Shown: piece by piece, positions 27,389 to 36,738 of the stretch
Numbering within the stretch: the first letter of the stretch is position 1
Layout of the letters: every line of letters starts with the position of its first letter
Assembly: GCA_024707305.1 (NCBI GenBank)
Contig: JANPZZ010000004.1
Location: 62,001-126,000, forward strand
Origin: Chitinophagaceae bacterium
Lineage (GTDB): Bacteria > Bacteroidota > Bacteroidia > Chitinophagales > Chitinophagaceae
Length of the DNA: 64,000 bases
Direction: 5' to 3'
The notes under the pieces: generated by a model
Seen by the model: only the letters and a program-made list of their open reading frames with translations
Databases searched by the model: none
What the model was told of the DNA's origin: nothing
Translations under genes and position numbers: made by a program

Positions 27389-29218
27389 ATGAAGATTCTT
27401 TTCCGCTACCTCAGCCCGCACAAATGGCTGGTGGCTTTGGTATTAATACTTGCTGCTGTCAACATCGGTTTCTCGTTGTTTGATCCCATCATATTCGGTA
27501 AACTGGTAGACCTGGGATTTTTTTCATCAGGATAAAGGACACGAACCACTTTCGATGAATGCCTATATGTGGTCGAAAAGTATTCCTTATGCCAATGCAA
27601 AAGGTGAACAAACGATGCTTTATGGCGTAGGGTGGTTGTTGATCGCTTCTATTTCCGTGGCAATGATTAGCCGTATAGCCAAAGCATTTCAGGATTATTT
27701 TCTAAATAAAGTAACGCAGAAATTCGGGGCAACGATTTTTACCGATGGCCTGCAACATGCGATGAAATTGCCTTATCACGACTTTGAAGATCAGCGAAGC
27801 GGTGAAACCCTTGGTATTTTGCAAAAAGTACGAACCGATACAGAGAAATTCATCTCAACTTTTGTAAACATTCTTTTCCCCGTTATCGTTGGAATTATAT
27901 TTGTGGCAGTATATGCGTTTTTCAAAAGACTGGCGCCTGCCATTTATTTATTTCAGTGGGATTTTCCTGCTAACATGGATTTCAAATGTGCTGAGTAAAA
28001 AAGGTAAAGACGATCCAGAAAAAAATTGTGTCGCAAACAACATCACTTGCTGGTGCAACTACCGAATCCCTTCGGAACATAGAACTGGTAAAAAGTCTGG
28101 GTTTAACACAGCAGGAGGTAGGTCGTTTAAATAAAAATACATTTAAAATTCTCGGGCTTGAGCTGACGAAAGTGAAACGTATTCGCAGTATCAGTTTTGT
28201 GCAGGGAACATTTGTAAATACGCTTCGTCAGATAATTTTATTTATGTTGATGATGCTCGTGTTCCAGGGCGATATGATGCCGGGCGAAATCGTGACGATG
28301 CAGATCTTTAGTTTCTTCGTGTTTGGACCTTTGCAGGAAATCGGCAATATCATTCTCTCCTATCGCGAAGCAGAAGCATCGTTGAATAATTTCGAAAACC
28401 TGATGCAGAAAAAACCTGAGGCGCAGGCTGCAAATCCAAAACCTCTTGGTTCTATTCAAAAGCTCGAATTTCAGGATGTTGGTTTCAAACATCAGTCTGC
28501 ACAACAAAGTGCCATTAATAAGATCAACTTTTCTGCAAAAACAGGAGAAACAATTGCATTTGTGGGACCATCAGGTTCTGGAAAAACGACATTGATGAAA
28601 TTGCTGGTAGGTCTTTATCGTCCGCAACAAGGCCGTATTCTTTATAACAACATGGATGAAAACGAAATCAGCTTTGATGATTTGCGTGCGCAGATAGGCT
28701 TTGTAACACAGGATACACAACTCTTCAGTGGTACGATTCGTGAGAACCTGATGTTCGTGAATCCCGAAGCAACCGAAGAGCAGTTGTATACAGCATTGAA
28801 TAAAGCTTCCTGTCAGAATTTGTTGGCAAGGGCAGAGAAGGGGCTTGAAACCACGATTGGTGAGGGCGGTTTGAAACTTTCGGGTGGTGAAAAGCAACGT
28901 CTTTCCATTGCGCGCGCGCTGATCAGAAATCCGAAGCTGTTGTTGTTTGATGAAGCAACATCTGCACTTGATTCGCTGACTGAGGAAGAAATTACTGATA
29001 CCATCCGCGAAATATCATTGCAGGGAAACCAGATCACCATTCTCATTGCGCATCGCCTGAGTACGATTATGCATGCCGATCGGATTTATGTACTGGAAAA
29101 AGGTGATGTAGTGGAAACAGGCAACCATCAGGAATTACTTGCTGAGAAAGGATTGTACTACGCCATGTGGCGTCAGCAAATTGGCGAAAGGAAAAGTCAG
29201 AAAGAAGTAACTGCTTAA
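27389..29218 (+). CDS. ABC exporter, fused membrane and ATPase domains (three frameshifts)
   Basis: Half-transporter of the MsbA/lipid-drug exporter type. The membrane domain starts MKILFRYLSPHKWLVALVLIL and has several further helices. The ATPase has Walker A FVGPSGSGKTTLMKL, the Q loop VTQDTQLF, the signature LSGGEKQRLSIARALI, Walker B LLLFDEATSALD and the switch histidine in IAHRLSTI. The frame is broken by apparent extra bases at 27518-27524 (T7), 27924-27927 (A4) and 27997-28002 (A6). Removing one base at each restores DLGFFHQDKGHE, FFKDWRLPFIYFSG and LSKKVKTIQKKIVSQ. The merged protein is about 608 residues, a normal length. The substrate is unknown. Confidence 0.92.
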
Positions 29219-29230
29219 TGTGAAAACGGG

Positions 29231-29671
29231 TTATTCCTCTTTTTTACGCCACCAGTCGGTGAAGAAATTTCCTTTTTCCAGTTCTTCCATATCGCTGAGT
29301 TCCCACTCAAGCGCTTTGGTGCTTTGCGAAATTTCTATCAGCGATATTACCAATGATGCAAGGAGGCTCAGCAAACTGATCGCAAATACCAATCCCAGAA
29401 AGGAGGTCCATTGCTGATAAACACCATACATGGTGAGCACGCAGCATACAAAACTGAAAACGCCGAGCGCCTGCATGCTTCGCACGAGATTAATGCGCGT
29501 ACGAAGTATCTTGATCTGTTTGAGTAATAAATGATTTTTTTCGCCCCGGATATACTCATCGTGCAAACGACGTATCAGGTTGGCTAACGCGAGATAACGA
29601 TTTGTATATGCCAGCAACAACAAACTAATGGCTGGAAAAAGAAGGGCAGGTGTATTGAATGAAATTTCCAT
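29231..29671 (-). CDS. DUF2721 membrane protein
   Basis: The 146-residue protein starts at the ATG at 29671. The N-terminal signature FNTPALLFPAISLLLLAYTNRY with LANLIRRLHD is that of DUF2721, a family of unknown function. It has three predicted membrane helices (about residues 6-26, 64-85 and 88-113) and a charged C-terminal tail. A longer frame begins at 29710, but its first residues do not fit the family. It converges with the ABC exporter gene, 12 bases away. Confidence 0.85.
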   Translation of the reverse strand: MEISFNTPALLFPAISLLLLAYTNRYLALANLIRRLHDEYIRGEKNHLLLKQIKILRTRINLVRSMQALGVFSFVCCVLTMYGVYQQWTSFLGLVFAISLLSLLASLVISLIEISQSTKALEWELSDMEELEKGNFFTDWWRKKEE

Positions 29672-29782
29672 GGAGTATGTCGCGCGTACTTTTTTTGAAT
29701 GGGTTACCAATCAGAATGCAGATAAAAATAGCGCTGGATTGTTGAAATACAAAACCGGATAATCATTTTGGGAATCAAATGC

Positions 29783-29815
29783 AAAAGGGACGCATGAAAT
29801 GCGCCCCTTTAAAAT
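29783..29815 (-). terminator. Terminator downstream of the TonB receptor operon
   Basis: An 11-bp stem with one mismatch (AAAGGGACGCA/TGCGCCCCTTT) and a short loop lies 19 bases past the lipoprotein stop. On the minus strand it is followed by TTTTGC. Confidence 0.65.
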
Positions 29816-29833
29816 CTTGTAACAGCTTAAACG

Positions 29834-30391
29834 TTACTGCACTGACACGGGAAATACCACTTCCGCATCGGTAGAAGATTTAGGGGAATCTACCGGATCG
29901 CCAGCCGCTTTATTGGGCGGATTGCCCGCATAATGGCGTAATACGATCACTACATGTCCCTCAAATGCCGAAGTGGTAGTCCAAACAGAATGGAGTCCCA
30001 ACGGGTTCCCATCTACGTCATTATCCAGGTCATCGATCGTAATATTATTTCCTGGTGAAGGCAGATAGTAAATGCGGTGCGATTCTGTTTCTTCCTCTAT
30101 CTCTTCTGTTATGTCTTCTCCTGCTATATCATTTCTGAAAGAAATGCTCACATCATAAGAAGTGGCCGGAGATAAAGTAATTCCATCGATCGTAGGTGGA
30201 AGTCCGCCCGGACCATCGGAGTCAACATATTCAAAAACCTGTGATGGACCCCCACCGGCAGGTGTAAAAGTAAGCGCCACCGTGGTGATTAATTCTTCTT
30301 CGTTGGACTCGCCTTTTTCTTTTTTACATCCTGATACTAATATAATGATGGCGAGTATTGCAGTTGCGTATTTTAAAAATGAATATTTCAT
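29834..30391 (-). CDS. Lipoprotein of a TonB receptor operon, unknown function
   Basis: The 185-residue lipoprotein has the signal ATAILAIIILVSGCKK (lipid cysteine about residue 22). The mature part is acidic and beta-rich (TTVALTFTPAGGG, TYDVSISFRNDI-like strands, HRIYYLPS, FEGHVVIVLRHY) with the acidic run EDITEEIEEETESH. It lies 36 bases after the TonB-dependent receptor on the same strand, so it is probably its surface or periplasmic partner, perhaps binding the ligand. I do not know an experimentally characterised homologue. Confidence 0.75.
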   Translation of the reverse strand: MKYSFLKYATAILAIIILVSGCKKEKGESNEEELITTVALTFTPAGGGPSQVFEYVDSDGPGGLPPTIDGITLSPATSYDVSISFRNDIAGEDITEEIEEETESHRIYYLPSPGNNITIDDLDNDVDGNPLGLHSVWTTTSAFEGHVVIVLRHYAGNPPNKAAGDPVDSPKSSTDAEVVFPVSVQ

Positions 30392-30427
30392 ATTTCAATA
30401 AGTTGAAGTAATACTGAATTAATTCTG

Positions 30428-32789
30428 TCAGATTTTAGCAAGCGGAATACTAATACGGAAGTTGATGTTCCTTCCCGTTTCATCGATGAAGTAACGCATG
30501 CTATTGAGGTAGTCGCGAAAAGCAGTATCAAAAAGATTGCGCACACCAACAGCAAATACTACGGGCTGTTTATTAAACAGGATCGTTGCCGATGCGTTCA
30601 GGTTTACTAATGTGTATGCTTCAGGAACTGCTTTATAATCCTGCCGGCCATTACGTTCATCCGGTGTGCGCGACTGACGGAATACGTGTTGCAGTTCAGC
30701 TGACACATAAGGTTTCTGAATCCGCTTACGATCATTGAAATGATAGACCAGTTCAGTGCCTACACGATCTGCAGGCATCAGGATCAACCAGTCATGGATT
30801 GATTTATTCCTGGCGCGAAGTATAGATGATTTGGCAGTCCATTCTATGGTTGAAACCGGACGCACCGTCACCGCAGCATCTATTCCTGTGAGCAAAGCAT
30901 CCGTTTGCTGGTAACGGATCAACGGAAACGCTCCGGCAATGGTCAGCACCGGCTGGTCTGGCACAGGTTGACGATAGATAAAATCATGAATGCTGTTGCG
31001 ATATACAGAAACTTCAGCCTGCATCACTTTATTTTCGCTCAGGTATTGAACCGTTCCTGCGAGGTTAAATGATTTTTCTGTTTTTAAATTTACATTCCCC
31101 AGCTCATAAGTCGCCGTACCGTGGTGAATACCTCCACTGAGTAATTCATTTACATGCGGGGCACGACTGGAAATTGAAACATTAATGTTGGCTTTAACGG
31201 TATGGGAGATTTTATATCCCAAATTCACTGAGCCAGCAAGTGTATTGAAATCAAATTTGTACTCGTCAAAAATGCTGCCGCCTGCTAAAAGACGGTTTGT
31301 GTTGATTTGTTTGAAATCATATCTCAATCCGCCCTGGATATCCCAGTTGTTGTAGTTCCATTTCTCAATCGCATAAGCCCCGTACGTAAACGATTGGTAA
31401 TTGGGAATAAAATAACGCCCTGCATACGCATTATCCTGCTGCATAAAAGCAAGTCCAACCACACCGTTGAAATGGCTCGCCTGCGGATGTTCCCAGCTTA
31501 AGTCCTGCGAAAATGTTGAGATGGAGAGATTTAATTGCGGCGAAGTATTTGTACCTGATCTTACAATATCATATTCTTTCCTGTTGTTGAACTGGCCGGC
31601 AAGTTGCAGATTGAATTTGTGACCATTTCGATTAATCTGGCTTCTCAGCTTCACAATATGGTGCATTACATCCTGGTAGGGACGGCCAATTTTATAAGTA
31701 TCCTGTCCTGTGAATACCGGATCAGGCTCATTTCTGGTAATAGCTTTCTCCAGGTCGGTGAGATTTCCAATATGCGCGCCCTGGAAAATGCCCAGTTTTG
31801 TATTGAACTGGCTATAGAATAGTTCTGAATTGAAATATTGTTTACGCCAACCTGCAGTGACAGAAAAAATTCCATTCTTCACTGCCAGTATTGTTCAATC
31901 GATAATTCGGAGTGGCAGAGTTGGCCCCACGTTTATATGTTCCCTGCAAACGGTAAGTGAGTGCGGGAAGTTTTTTGAACTGTTGTTCATATACACCAGA
32001 AGCTACATACTGGCGATTATTGGTAAAATATCCTGCATGAATTTCTGCATTTCGTCCAGGTTGTGTGCGAAGTGCTTTGGGTTGTACCAATATCACACCG
32101 CCGATTGCGTCGCTGCCATAACGCAATTCGTCCACACCTTTTATCACCATTAATTTATCAGCAATAAATGCATCAATTTCCGGAGCGTGTTCGTTGCCCC
32201 ATTGTTGACCTTCCTGGCGCACGCCATTGTTTACGGTGAGGATACGATTGCTATGCAAACCATGTATAACAGGTTTTGCTACAGTGGAACCTGTTTGCAA
32301 CAATGTAACTCCGTTTATGCGACTCAGCGCTTCACTGATAGAAACGGATTTTGCTTCGTCGAGTTTGCGGCCGCTTAGTTCCTGTTTGTAACCGGTATTA
32401 GGAGTGCCCGTTTTACCTGCGACCACAACTTCCTCCAGTGTGTTGCGGGCATGCGGCATAAAGATGTCCAAATGCCTGTCTTTACTTAGATGAACGGTTT
32501 GTTTTACGGAGTCGCAGCTCACATGCGTCACTAATAAAGTATAAACGCCTTCGCAAAGATTGAAGAATACGAAATCACCTTTTTCGTCGGTTACGATTTC
32601 GCGGTTCAATTCAACCAGCTTTACCGTTGCTCCGTGCAAGGTTTCTTTGGTGTCGGCATCTTCCACATGACCCGACAAACGGGTCTGGCAGTTTTGTTGT
32701 GAATTACCTGCGATGCTAATGAATACAAATGAATATATAAATACGATAGAAAGAATCTGTTTCAAAATACCCAGTTTGAAATTGCCCAT
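30428..32789 (-). CDS. TonB-dependent receptor with carboxypeptidase-like N-terminal domain (frameshifted)
   Basis: Outer-membrane importer. It has a signal peptide, then a CarboxypepD_reg-like domain (about residues 35-110, GATVKLVELNREIVTDEKGDF), then the plug (LEEVVVAGKTGTPNTGY, VIHGLHSNRILTVNNGVRQEG, YGSDAIGGVILVQP), then a beta-barrel ending FRISIPLAKI. The frame shifts near 31880-31890 (NNTGSEEW versus NNTGVKNGIFSVTAGW); this site is not a clear homopolymer. The merged protein is about 786 residues, a normal receptor length. The GLHSNRI plug motif is like that of heme/metal-type receptors, but the substrate is not certain. Confidence 0.92.
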
Positions 32790-32831
32790 AATTAGACAGG
32801 CGGAAATAATCCGGTGTCCGTTTACTCATCG

Positions 32832-33170
32832 TCAAAGGCGGGCGGGAGGGCCTCGTAATGCAGTGTTGTCGGTTACGGCATTAACGAAAACAGAATATAG
32901 TTCAGAAGAATGTGTGGTGTAACCCGATGTAGTGGGGGCAACCTCTACTTCAACAGGTACATCGAAGGGAGATGTGAAAACGACTTCGTTACAATTACAG
33001 GTAAGTACAGTTTTGCCTGCGGAGAATTCCTGTTGACCCGAATGCGAAGCAACGGCGTGTTCATGTCCGGTGATGCATTCATGCACAACTGGTTTGGGCA
33101 AAATGCCCATCAGCAGCAGTAGCATCATCGAAATGGCTACCCAGGTGCGTAAAATACGTTGGTGCAACAT
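32832..33170 (-). CDS. Small exported His/Cys-containing protein upstream of the TonB receptor
   Basis: The 112-residue protein starts at the ATG at 33170 and has a signal-like helix (WVAISMMLLLLMGILP). The segment HECITGHEHAVASHSG followed by TCNCNE concentrates histidines and cysteines, suggesting metal binding. It lies 42 bases before the TonB receptor on the same strand. With that receptor and the lipoprotein it forms a likely metal-uptake operon. This function is inferred only from composition and context. Confidence 0.6.
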   Translation of the reverse strand: MLHQRILRTWVAISMMLLLLMGILPKPVVHECITGHEHAVASHSGQQEFSAGKTVLTCNCNEVVFTSPFDVPVEVEVAPTTSGYTTHSSELYSVFVNAVTDNTALRGPPARL

Positions 33171-33249
33171 CGAAAATTTCAACAATGTTGCAAATTACAG
33201 CATTTTGTGGAAAAGGCAAAATGATTGTGATGGGCGGAAAGCGCGGGGC

Positions 33250-33624
33250 TTATCGTTTCATATGTACGATATTTTTCAAATTCAATGCCCTGATTTCTAA
33301 ATAGCAGATGCTGAGATACCAGAGGGCGAGAACGGGCGTGAATACTACGAGTAGAAGAAGTATGGTAACAAAAATGGATGACGCAGCGGCACCGATAAGC
33401 GTGAGCAGCAGCGCTGTCAATGCCGACCAGGCATAAGCTTTTCGGCGTGATGAAGACCTGAAATCAGCAAGCACAACATGGTGCGTGAGAAGACTAAAAA
33501 TCTGCCAGCCGCCCAGTGTAAAATAAATGTAGTACCATTCAAGACCGGAGAGCTTAAAGATGATGGCGATAAGAATAAGAGCCACCTGTACTGCTAAGTC
33601 GAACTTTTTAAACAATAAAGTCAT
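33250..33624 (-). CDS. Small integral membrane protein, unknown function
   Basis: The 124-residue protein has about four hydrophobic helices (for example VQVALILIAIIFKLSGLEWYY and FVTILLLLVVFTPVLALWYL) and basic ends. No family is recognised. It lies 30 bases after a GbsR-type regulator on the same strand, so it may be under its control or simply cotranscribed. Confidence 0.65.
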   Translation of the reverse strand: MTLLFKKFDLAVQVALILIAIIFKLSGLEWYYIYFTLGGWQIFSLLTHHVVLADFRSSSRRKAYAWSALTALLLTLIGAAASSIFVTILLLLVVFTPVLALWYLSICYLEIRALNLKNIVHMKR

Positions 33625-33654
33625 GGGCGAATTATTTTGAAGGAAACTGCCAGT

Positions 33655-34161
33655 CTATTTAAACATCTTCATGAGGTTGCTGACAAACCAGTTTTCTTCA
33701 GCTTTGATCAGCGTATCAAGTGTTTTATCGGCGTGACGTCCCAGTTTTTTAATGCTGGCGACTGTATCTACAAAAGCTTTTACTTCTTTATCGCGGCGAT
33801 CGCCTTCTACGGTTTCAAGTTTGTCGAGCAGGTTGAGCATCGGTTCCAGCTCGCGTTTTTTCCGTTCTTTCACAATCTGGCGAACAACTTTCCAGATATC
33901 TTTTTCTGCTTCAAAATATTCTTTGCGTTCACCGGGAACAATCACACGCTCCACCAGTCCCCAGTTGATCAACTCGCGGATATTCATATTCACATTACCG
34001 CGGCTGATGTTCAGCTCTTCCATGATTTCATCCTGTGTAAGCGGGTCTGGACTAATCATCAATAAAGCATGTATCTGTGCCATGGTGCGGTTGATGCCCC
34101 AATGCGTTCCGTATGCTCCCCAGTTGCTAATAAACTGTTGCTTTGCTTCTGTCAGTTTCAT
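33655..34161 (-). CDS. GbsR/MarR family transcriptional regulator
   Basis: A 168-residue winged-helix regulator. The N-terminal helix reads AKQQFISNWGAYGTHWGINR. The HTH is PLTQDEIMEELNISRGNVNM, with the wing region VERVIVPGERKEYFEA, typical of the GbsR-like branch that controls osmoprotectant and membrane-stress genes in other bacteria. The C-terminal half is a helical dimerisation region. The regulated genes are unknown. It starts just downstream of a fold-back repeat that separates it from the flotillin genes. Confidence 0.88.
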   Translation of the reverse strand: MKLTEAKQQFISNWGAYGTHWGINRTMAQIHALLMISPDPLTQDEIMEELNISRGNVNMNIRELINWGLVERVIVPGERKEYFEAEKDIWKVVRQIVKERKKRELEPMLNLLDKLETVEGDRRDKEVKAFVDTVASIKKLGRHADKTLDTLIKAEENWFVSNLMKMFK

Positions 34162-34214
34162 GCAGCAAAGCTAGATGATTGTTTTCGAAGTTTCAAATAT
34201 TTCTGAAAAGACGC

Positions 34215-34446
34215 GAGGGGTTAATGTGGAAATGAGGAAATGAGAAAATGAGGAAATGGCTGTATGAAAATATGTAAATGTGGAAATGAGAAAATGAGGA
34301 AATGGGTTAATACGGTTAAGAACTGCAATTTTTTAATGCGCTATAAAAACGCTGCCCGGAAAAACCTTTGTTTCCCCGGGCAGCTATTTCCACATTTACA
34401 TATTTACACATTTCCACATTTCCACATTTCCTCATCTCCACATTTC
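34215..34446. repeat. Fold-back intergenic repeat (GTGGAAATGAGGAAAT family) around a terminator
   Basis: The left arm at 34225-34306 is made of AATGTGGAAATGAGGAAATGAG-like units, written here in parts of under 20 bases: AATGTGGAAATG and AGGAAATGAG. The right arm at 34386-34446 has the complement (ATTTCCACATTTACATAT, CACATTTCCTCATC). The loop holds a strong GC hairpin. Confidence 0.8.
34346..34384 (-). terminator. Terminator downstream of the flotillin gene
   Basis: A 9-bp stem GCTGCCCGG/CCGGGCAGC lies at 34351-34359 and 34376-34384. On the minus strand it is followed by GTTTTTAT. It sits inside the loop of the fold-back repeat, about 70 bases past the flotillin stop. Confidence 0.7.
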
Positions 34447-34450
34447 CCCC

Positions 34451-35971
34451 TTATTCTTCCTTCAATTCGCTGTTTTCACCATCTGCTTTTTGTTTGCCAA
34501 GGTAAGTAGGAAGATCCATGCCGGCCATGTCGAAGATATCTTTGAGAGGTGGTACTGACTTATAGAGACCGCTTACAAAATTGGCGGTGCCACTTTTCCT
34601 ATCGCCATTTTGACCACCGTCCCAAACAGTGACCTTATCGATTTTGATATTCTTGATGGCTTCTGTTTGCAGGCGAACCAGTTCAGGCAGCTTATCGGCA
34701 ACCAGGAGCAACACCGCATCTTTTGGATTGTCGCCGGCGGCTTTTACGATGCGGTCGAGACCTTCAGCCTGTTTGGTAAGGATTTCATACATACCACGGG
34801 CTTCAGCTTCCAGTTTTGCGAAGATGGCATCGGCTTCACCTTTTGCTTTTTCACGCACCTGTTCAGCCTGAGCCTGTGCTTCGATGATGAGCTTTTGTTT
34901 CTGGATGTCGGCCGCAACAACGATCGTTGCGTTTTGTGTGGCGCGATCCCTTTCGGCACGCGCTTCTTCGGCAGATTTTTCTGCCAGGTAAGCTTCTTCC
35001 AGTGCTTTGGCCGATTGTACTTTTTCGGCGGCGGTTGCTTTTTTCAGGGCTTCCGCTTCGCGTTCGCGACGTTGTGCATCTGAATCGGCTATCTGTATTT
35101 TAGAGAGGTTTTCACCCTGAACGGCAAGTGCATTTGCTTCAGCGATTTTAATACGTGTTTCGCGTTCTGCTTCTGCTTTGCCAATGTTTTCGTCACGATT
35201 AGCACCAGCAATCTGGATCTCTTTATCTTTTAGAGTAACAGCAACATTGGTATCTCTTTCACGCTGTGTTTCTGCTACGCGTACATCTCTTTCTTTGTCG
35301 GCTGTTGCCTTACCAATTTCACCGGTACGTTCCTGCTCAGCTACACGAACTTTCGCTTCGTTGATGGCTTTTGCTGCAGCTTCTTTACCAAGGGCATCTA
35401 TGTATCCGCTTTCATCTTTGATATCGGTTACGTTTACGTTGATCATCTTCAAACCGATCTTATTCAACTCGGCTTCAACGTTGCCGGCAATGTTTGCAAG
35501 AAATTTATCGCGGTTGCTGTTGATTTCCTCAATGTCCATCATCGCCACTACCAGGCGCATCTGACCCAGGATAATATCTTTTGCCAGGTCATGAATAGCA
35601 GGACGCTGCATACCCAACAAACGTTCTGCTGCATTTTGCATTACCGTAGGTTCCGTTGAAATACCCACCGTAAACCGAGAAGGTACATCTACGCGGATAT
35701 TTTGTTTACTCAGCGCACTCGTAAGGTTTACTTCAAGCGAGATAGGAGTGAGGTCGAGGAAAGAATAATCCTGTAATACAGGAACGATAAAGGCGGCACC
35801 GCCATGAATACATTTTGCTGTACGTGTACCTTCGGCACTACGGCCTACTTTACCATACACAACCAGGATTCGATCGGAAGGGCAGCGCTTGTATCGCCGC
35901 ACCATCGCCATAATAAGAATAAAGAAAAAGACAACCGCAATCGCGACTACCAGTAATAGGTTTTCTGCCAT
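34451..35971 (-). CDS. Flotillin-like SPFH/band 7 protein
   Basis: Membrane microdomain scaffold. An N-terminal hairpin or helix (LLLVVAIAVVFFFILIMAMV) is followed by the SPFH domain (about residues 30-210, YGKVGRSAEGTRTAKCIHGG, VDVPSRFTVGISTEPTVM, LGQMRLVVAMMDIEEIN). A long Ala/Glu-rich coiled coil covers about 210-420 (EAKVRVAEQERTG, AEKSAEEARAERDRA). The 506-residue length is that of the flotillin 1/YqiK-like branch. The upstream gene encodes an NfeD-like protein, the usual flotillin partner, 19 bases away. Confidence 0.93.
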   Translation of the reverse strand: MAENLLLVVAIAVVFFFILIMAMVRRYKRCPSDRILVVYGKVGRSAEGTRTAKCIHGGAAFIVPVLQDYSFLDLTPISLEVNLTSALSKQNIRVDVPSRFTVGISTEPTVMQNAAERLLGMQRPAIHDLAKDIILGQMRLVVAMMDIEEINSNRDKFLANIAGNVEAELNKIGLKMINVNVTDIKDESGYIDALGKEAAAKAINEAKVRVAEQERTGEIGKATADKERDVRVAETQRERDTNVAVTLKDKEIQIAGANRDENIGKAEAERETRIKIAEANALAVQGENLSKIQIADSDAQRREREAEALKKATAAEKVQSAKALEEAYLAEKSAEEARAERDRATQNATIVVAADIQKQKLIIEAQAQAEQVREKAKGEADAIFAKLEAEARGMYEILTKQAEGLDRIVKAAGDNPKDAVLLLVADKLPELVRLQTEAIKNIKIDKVTVWDGGQNGDRKSGTANFVSGLYKSVPPLKDIFDMAGMDLPTYLGKQKADGENSELKEE

Positions 35972-35990
35972 GGTGGAAAGATTATAGTGG

Positions 35991-36581
35991 TTATGAAGAA
36001 ATTTGAGAAGTTACCAGCAATACATTGTTGTTAACAACACCAGTTACGCGCACCAGTTTGCCGGTTGGTATTTCTGTTAAATCGTCTGTAATTGCATTGA
36101 GTTCGCGTAATGAACCCTGTATGCGGATATGTACTTTGCCTGTACCACCACGCATTGCAGGAATGAAAAGATAAGTTTCTGCTACCTGGTTGATCGCATT
36201 GTTGATATCAAGTGTTCCGCTTGCGCGCAGCTTACTCATGCTGCGAAACAGGAGCACCATCAGGAATACCATTGCGAGACCGGCAGCGAAGGCTACAGCG
36301 ATTGTTACCGTCTGGTTGACATTTCCTTTAATGAGCGCCACACCGGTCCAGCCAAAGATGGTAAAGAATGCGATGAAGTTTTTAATGGTAAAGAATCCAT
36401 GTCCCATACCATCATCTTCACCTATTGCCACATCCGAATCACCAAACGATTCATCGCCATCGCCGGCGATAAAAGAGAAAACGGTTTGTATCACAAACAG
36501 CAGTGAGAAAAACAGGGCGATGCCCCAGAATATTTTTTCAAAACCAGCCAGTGATTGCCACCAGCCAGCTAAATCGAGCAT
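35991..36581 (-). CDS. NfeD-like membrane protein with OB-fold tail, flotillin partner
   Basis: The 196-residue protein has three hydrophobic segments (about residues 15-40, 70-85 and 90-115) and a C-terminal soluble domain (about 130-196, GGTGKVHIRIQGSLRELNAITDD, KLVRVTGVVNNNVLLVT) that looks like the NfeD OB fold. NfeD-like proteins are regularly paired with flotillins. An acidic loop (GDGDESFGDSDVAIGEDDG) sits between the first two helices. The start is placed at the ATG at 36581; another ATG two codons upstream at 36587 is equally possible. Confidence 0.8.
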   Translation of the reverse strand: MLDLAGWWQSLAGFEKIFWGIALFFSLLFVIQTVFSFIAGDGDESFGDSDVAIGEDDGMGHGFFTIKNFIAFFTIFGWTGVALIKGNVNQTVTIAVAFAAGLAMVFLMVLLFRSMSKLRASGTLDINNAINQVAETYLFIPAMRGGTGKVHIRIQGSLRELNAITDDLTEIPTGKLVRVTGVVNNNVLLVTSQISS

Positions 36582-36605
36582 ATACATAAGCAGCTTGTTT
36601 TAAAA

Positions 36606-36645
36606 GTCTCCACCATCGATCATCGACCATCGACGATCGAAAAGA
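36606..36645. repeat. Short CCATCGATCATCGACCATCG repeat fragment
   Basis: The stretch ACCATCGATCATCGACC, then ATCGACGATCG, is a short copy of the GATGATCGATGG family found at 46.4 and 57.0 kb. It lies between the NfeD-like gene start and the E2 terminator. Confidence 0.6.
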
Positions 36646-36682
36646 TACCATTTTCGCCTCAAATTCTGAAGTGTATCAAAGA

Positions 36683-36715
36683 AAAAAGGTGAAGTTTTCA
36701 CCTCACCTTTTATAA
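36683..36715 (-). terminator. Terminator downstream of the PDH E2 gene
   Basis: AAAAGGTGA...TCACCTTTT forms a stem with an inner alternative GGTGAA/TTCACC. On the minus strand it ends in a T6 run. It lies 24 bases past the E2 stop. Confidence 0.7.
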
Positions 36716-36738
36716 GCAATTAGAAATGTAAGTTCTGG

